A stretch of 8,923 nucleotides of DNA, from contig JAFQSI010000055.1 in NCBI GenBank assembly GCA_017409645.1, positions 1 to 8,923 of the forward strand. The letters run 5' to 3'. The notes beneath the pieces were generated by a model. It worked only from the letters and a program-made list of their open reading frames with translations. It ran no database searches and was not told the origin of the DNA. How positions within the stretch are numbered: the first letter of the stretch is position 1; each line of letters begins with the position of its first letter. Positions 6,663-8,923 of the stretch are shown here, in pieces. Source of the stretch: Oscillospiraceae bacterium (GTDB lineage: Bacteria; Bacillota; Clostridia; Oscillospirales; Oscillospiraceae). Both the position numbers and the translations under genes were made by a program.

Positions 6663-8273
6663 ATGAAACTGACATTTTTCGGCGCGGCCCACGAGGTCAC
6701 GGGCTCCTGCACGCTGCTCGAAGCCGCAGGCAAGCGGATCCTGATCGACTGCGGCATGGAGCAGGGCGCGGACATCTACGAAAACTGCGAGCTTCCCATG
6801 GCCGCCGGGGAGATCGACGCCATTTTGCTGACCCACGCCCACATCGACCACTCCGGCAAGATCCCGGCCCTGGTGGCCCAGGGCTTCCGGGGCCCCATCT
6901 ACGCCACCGAAGCCGCCCGGCGTCTGTGCCATATCATGCTCCGGGACTCCGCCCACATCCAGGAATTCGAAGCCGAGTGGCGCAACCGCAAGGCCCAGCG
7001 TGCCGGTGAGCCGCCCTACGTGCCGCTGTACACCATGCGCGACGCGGAGGCTGCCCTGAAGCAGTTCGTCGGCTGCGATTACCGCCATCCGCTGGAGATC
7101 TTCCCCGGGATCCGGGTGGAATTTTCCGACGCGGGCCATCTGCTGGGCTCCGCCAGCATCCTGGTCACCGCCGCGGAGGCCGGCGAGACCCGGTCCGTCC
7201 TCTTCTCCGGCGACCTGGGCAACATCGACCGGCCCCTGATCCGGGATCCCCAGGCTCCCCCGGCGGCGGATTACGTGGTCATCGAGTCCACCTACGGCGA
7301 CCGGCTCCACGGGGAGCGGCCTTTCTATGTGGACCAGCTGACCCAGATCATGCAGGACACCTTCGACCAGGGGGGCAATCTGGTGATCCCCGCCTTCGCC
7401 GTGGGCCGGACCCAGGAGCTGCTGTATCTGATCCGCACCATCAAGAACCAGGGCCTGATCCGGGGCCACGAGGGCTTCCCGGTCTATGTGGATTCCCCCC
7501 TGGCGGTGGAGGCCACCCGCATCTACGCCGACGACGATGCCATGAAGCCCTACTACGACGCCGAGACGCTGGCGCTTCTGGCAAAGGGCGAGGACCCCAT
7601 CTCCTTCCCCGGCCTGCGGACCAGCGTCACCAGCGACGAAAGTAAGGCCATCAACTTCGACCAGACCCCCAAGGTCATCCTCTCCGCCTCGGGCATGTGC
7701 GAGGCGGGCCGGATCCGCCACCACCTGAAGCACAACCTCTGGCGCAGCGAAAGCACCATCCTCTTCGTCGGCTACCAGTCCGAGGGCACCGTGGGCCGCA
7801 AGCTCATCGACGGGGCCGACACCGTCCGGCTCTTCGGCGAGGAGATCACCGTCAATGCCCGGATCGAGTCCCTGGCTGGCATCAGCGGCCACGCGGACCG
7901 GGAGATGATGCTTTCCTGGCTGGAATCCATGCCCGGCAAGCCCCGTCAGGTCTTCGTCAACCACGGCGACGACCAGGTCACCGACCACTTCGCCGAGGCC
8001 ATCCGAAACCGCCTGGGCGTCAGCGCCGACGCCCCCTACTCCGGCGACGGCTACGACCTGCTGACGGGAGCCTGCGTCGCCAGGGGCCGCATCGTCAAGG
8101 CCACAAAACTCTCCGACGGCCGCCGCCGGGCCAACGCCGCCTTCGACCGCCTGACCCAGGCCGGCAAGCGGCTCATGGCCATCATCGCAAACAGCCGGGG
8201 CTTAAGCAACAAGGAGCTGGCCCGGTTTACGGATCAGATCAACGCCCTGTGCGACAAATATCTGCGCAAATGA
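6663..8273 (+). CDS. MBL-fold beta-CASP RNA-processing nuclease family protein (CPSF73/YSH1-like)
   Basis: This 536-residue protein belongs to the metallo-beta-lactamase plus beta-CASP family (COG1236-type), whose studied members are zinc-dependent ribonucleases. Landmarks are DCGMEQG (29-35), the metal motif HAHIDH (His58, His60, Asp62, His63), DAGHLLGSAS with His159, and SGDLGN with Asp184. The beta-CASP motif A is IESTYGD with Glu208. SGMCEAGRIRHHLKHNL (343-359) holds motif B, SGHAD with His410 fits motif C, and VNHGDD (His434) replaces the commoner VHGE. All ligands are present, so it should be active. The last 60 or so residues after the fold are basic and helical-looking (GRRRANAAFDRL) and may bind RNA. 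It is a single-gene unit with its own promoter and terminator, and is likely cytosolic. It is distinct from RNase J, which usually has a longer C-terminal domain. Its natural substrate is unknown. Confidence 0.93.
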   Translation: MKLTFFGAAHEVTGSCTLLEAAGKRILIDCGMEQGADIYENCELPMAAGEIDAILLTHAHIDHSGKIPALVAQGFRGPIYATEAARRLCHIMLRDSAHIQEFEAEWRNRKAQRAGEPPYVPLYTMRDAEAALKQFVGCDYRHPLEIFPGIRVEFSDAGHLLGSASILVTAAEAGETRSVLFSGDLGNIDRPLIRDPQAPPAADYVVIESTYGDRLHGERPFYVDQLTQIMQDTFDQGGNLVIPAFAVGRTQELLYLIRTIKNQGLIRGHEGFPVYVDSPLAVEATRIYADDDAMKPYYDAETLALLAKGEDPISFPGLRTSVTSDESKAINFDQTPKVILSASGMCEAGRIRHHLKHNLWRSESTILFVGYQSEGTVGRKLIDGADTVRLFGEEITVNARIESLAGISGHADREMMLSWLESMPGKPRQVFVNHGDDQVTDHFAEAIRNRLGVSADAPYSGDGYDLLTGACVARGRIVKATKLSDGRRRANAAFDRLTQAGKRLMAIIANSRGLSNKELARFTDQINALCDKYLRK

Positions 8274-8278
8274 TCCCC

Positions 8279-8317
8279 ATGGTCCGCACCCCGGTGCGGA
8301 CCATTTTCTCATTTTTT
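8279..8317 (+). terminator. Intrinsic terminator after the beta-CASP gene
   Basis: ATGGTCCGCACC (8279-8290) pairs with GGTGCGGACCAT (8293-8304) and is followed by TTTTCTCATTTTTT. It starts 5 bases after the stop codon at 8271-8273 and ends just before the tRNA promoter. Confidence 0.92.
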
Positions 8318-8328
8318 CAAAAAAGTGC

Positions 8329-8356
8329 TTGACATTTTCCGCAGGTGTGCTATAAT
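8329..8356 (+). promoter_or_regulatory. Near-consensus sigma-A promoter of tRNA-Ala
   Basis: TTGACA (8329-8334) and TATAAT (8351-8356) are both perfect, 16 bases apart, with TGC before the -10 giving an extended -10 as well. Such strength is normal for stable RNA genes. Transcription would begin near 8363. Confidence 0.93.
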
Positions 8357-8387
8357 ACAGAAGCTGTTTGAACAGCGAACCGAATAT

Positions 8388-8463
<76 letters not shown>

Positions 8464-8488
8464 CGCCGACCGTAAGGTCGGCGTTTTT
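8464..8488 (+). terminator. Intrinsic terminator abutting the tRNA 3' end
   Basis: CGCCGACC (8464-8471) pairs with GGTCGGCG (8476-8483) around GTAA, then TTTTT. The stem starts on the base right after the encoded CCA, so the primary transcript has almost no single-stranded trailer before the hairpin. Confidence 0.92.
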
Positions 8489-8531
8489 CTTTGTTTTAGG
8501 ACCCTGAGAGTCTTTCAGGCAAACAAACAAC

Positions 8532-8559
8532 AGCGGTTCGATCCCGCTTATCCCCATCA
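8532..8559 (+). pseudogene. tRNA-Ala 3' fragment (T arm, acceptor strand and CCA-like end)
   Basis: These 28 bases repeat 8436-8463 of the intact tRNA with two changes: C for T at 8553 and T for C at 8557, turning CCA into TCA. The identical run is 22 bases including the preceding C. No D arm, anticodon arm or 5' acceptor strand precedes it, so it is not a working tRNA. A 3'-end-only tRNA copy is what site-specific integrases leave as an attachment-site duplicate. A deleted tandem tRNA copy would look the same. No integrase gene is in the window. Confidence 0.8.
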
Positions 8560-8595
8560 AAAAGACCGGCTTTCATCTAGAAAGTCGGTCTTTTT
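8559..8595. terminator. Probable bidirectional terminator between the tRNA region and the response regulator
   Basis: AAAAAGACCGGCTTTC (8559-8574) pairs with GAAAGTCGGTCTTTTT (8580-8595) around ATCTA, with one G-T pair. T tracts appear on both strands, so it can end rightward transcription and the minus-strand response regulator gene, whose stop is 31 bases away. Confidence 0.88.
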
Positions 8596-8626
8596 CTAAC
8601 TTTTTCAGTTTCTCATCTGTGATGAT

Positions 8627-8923
8627 TCACTCCACCTTCAGCATCCGGTAGCCGATGCCGATGTGGGTTTGGATGTATTGGGTATCCGGGTCTTTTTCCA
8701 GCTTTTTGCGCAGAGTCGCCATGTGGACCCGCAGCGATGCCATATCGCTTTCCCAACTGCTGCCCCAGATCCTGTCGGTCAGGTAGGTATGGGTCAGCAC
8801 CTTGCCTGCGTCCTTGGCCAGCAGGCACAGGAGCTTGTACTCCGTGGGGGTCAGCTTCAGCGGCTTTTCTTCCAGATACGCACAGCCTGCGGCGTAGTCG
8901 ATGCGCAGCTTGCCGTTGCGGAA
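8627..8923 (-). CDS. OmpR/PhoB-family response regulator, KdpE-like, C-terminal DNA-binding domain (5' part outside window)
   Basis: The minus strand reads open from the window edge for 98 residues to the TGA at 8627-8629. The segment is a winged-helix output domain: a beta hairpin (LRIDYAAGCAYLEEKPLKL), LTPTEYKLLCLLAKDAGKVL at visible residues 24-43, then the IWGSSWESDMASLRVHMATL block (52-71), the DNA-recognition helix region. RKKLEKDP and IQTHIGIGYRML end the domain. The phosphoacceptor receiver domain would be upstream, beyond 8923. The GSSWESD and THIGIGYRM spelling resembles KdpE regulators of Clostridia, which control the Kdp potassium pump with the KdpD sensor kinase. Membership in the OmpR family is firm, while the KdpE assignment is a resemblance. 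It is transcribed toward the tRNA and ends at the bidirectional terminator. Confidence 0.85.
   Translation of the reverse strand, partial: FRNGKLRIDYAAGCAYLEEKPLKLTPTEYKLLCLLAKDAGKVLTHTYLTDRIWGSSWESDMASLRVHMATLRKKLEKDPDTQYIQTHIGIGYRMLKVE

Noticed and set aside
6585..7988. Minus-strand open frame of 467 codons opposite the beta-CASP gene
   Set aside because: The plus strand carries all metal-binding motifs and its own promoter. The antisense reading has no domain features.
8503..8519. CCTGA/TCAGG inverted repeat between tRNA terminator and fragment
   Set aside because: The stem is only five to six bases with no T tract, so it is too weak to call as a functional element.

Overview
The window is GC-rich and compactly coded, with ATGA stop/start overlaps, strong Shine-Dalgarno sites and T-tract terminators. 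Together with Firmicutes-type proteins and intergenic hairpin repeats of a kind I associate with gut Clostridia, this points to a member of the Oscillospiraceae/Ruminococcaceae or a close relative. That placement is an inference from style, not a database match.

Region 1 (about 2-6092, + strand) is the 3' end of a surface-polysaccharide operon. In order it holds an extended-SDR nucleotide-sugar epimerase/dehydratase whose 5' end lies outside the window, a membrane acyltransferase-3 family protein, two tandem related O-antigen ligase/polymerase-type membrane proteins (Wzy_C-like), and a Wzx-type flippase. Junctions are 4-base ATGA overlaps or similar, except for a 21-base gap with a strong ribosome binding site before the second polymerase-like gene. 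A strong intrinsic terminator follows the flippase. Read together, the genes would supply a modified sugar, acetylate the glycan, flip lipid-linked repeat units across the membrane and polymerise or ligate them outside. Glycosyltransferases and the operon promoter would lie upstream of the window.

Region 2 (6093-6662) has no credible gene. Most of it is a roughly 424-base composite inverted repeat packed with hairpins, with two diverged 94-base arms facing each other. It looks like a non-coding, MITE-like or palindromic repeat element. An extended -10 promoter for the next gene follows it.

Region 3 (6663-8317) is a stand-alone metallo-beta-lactamase/beta-CASP protein of the CPSF73/YSH1-like RNA-processing family, with all expected metal-binding motifs and its own promoter and terminator.

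Region 4 (8329-8923) starts with a tRNA-Ala(GGC) gene with a near-consensus promoter and a terminator that abuts its CCA end. About 70 bases further on lies a partial second copy of the tRNA 3' end, probably an integration scar or a decayed tRNA duplicate. After a probably bidirectional terminator, the 3' end of a minus-strand OmpR-family response regulator (KdpE-like) runs off the window.

I did not see a clearly new multi-gene system. The points most worth following up are the tandem polymerase pair, the long inverted-repeat element and the tRNA 3' fragment.
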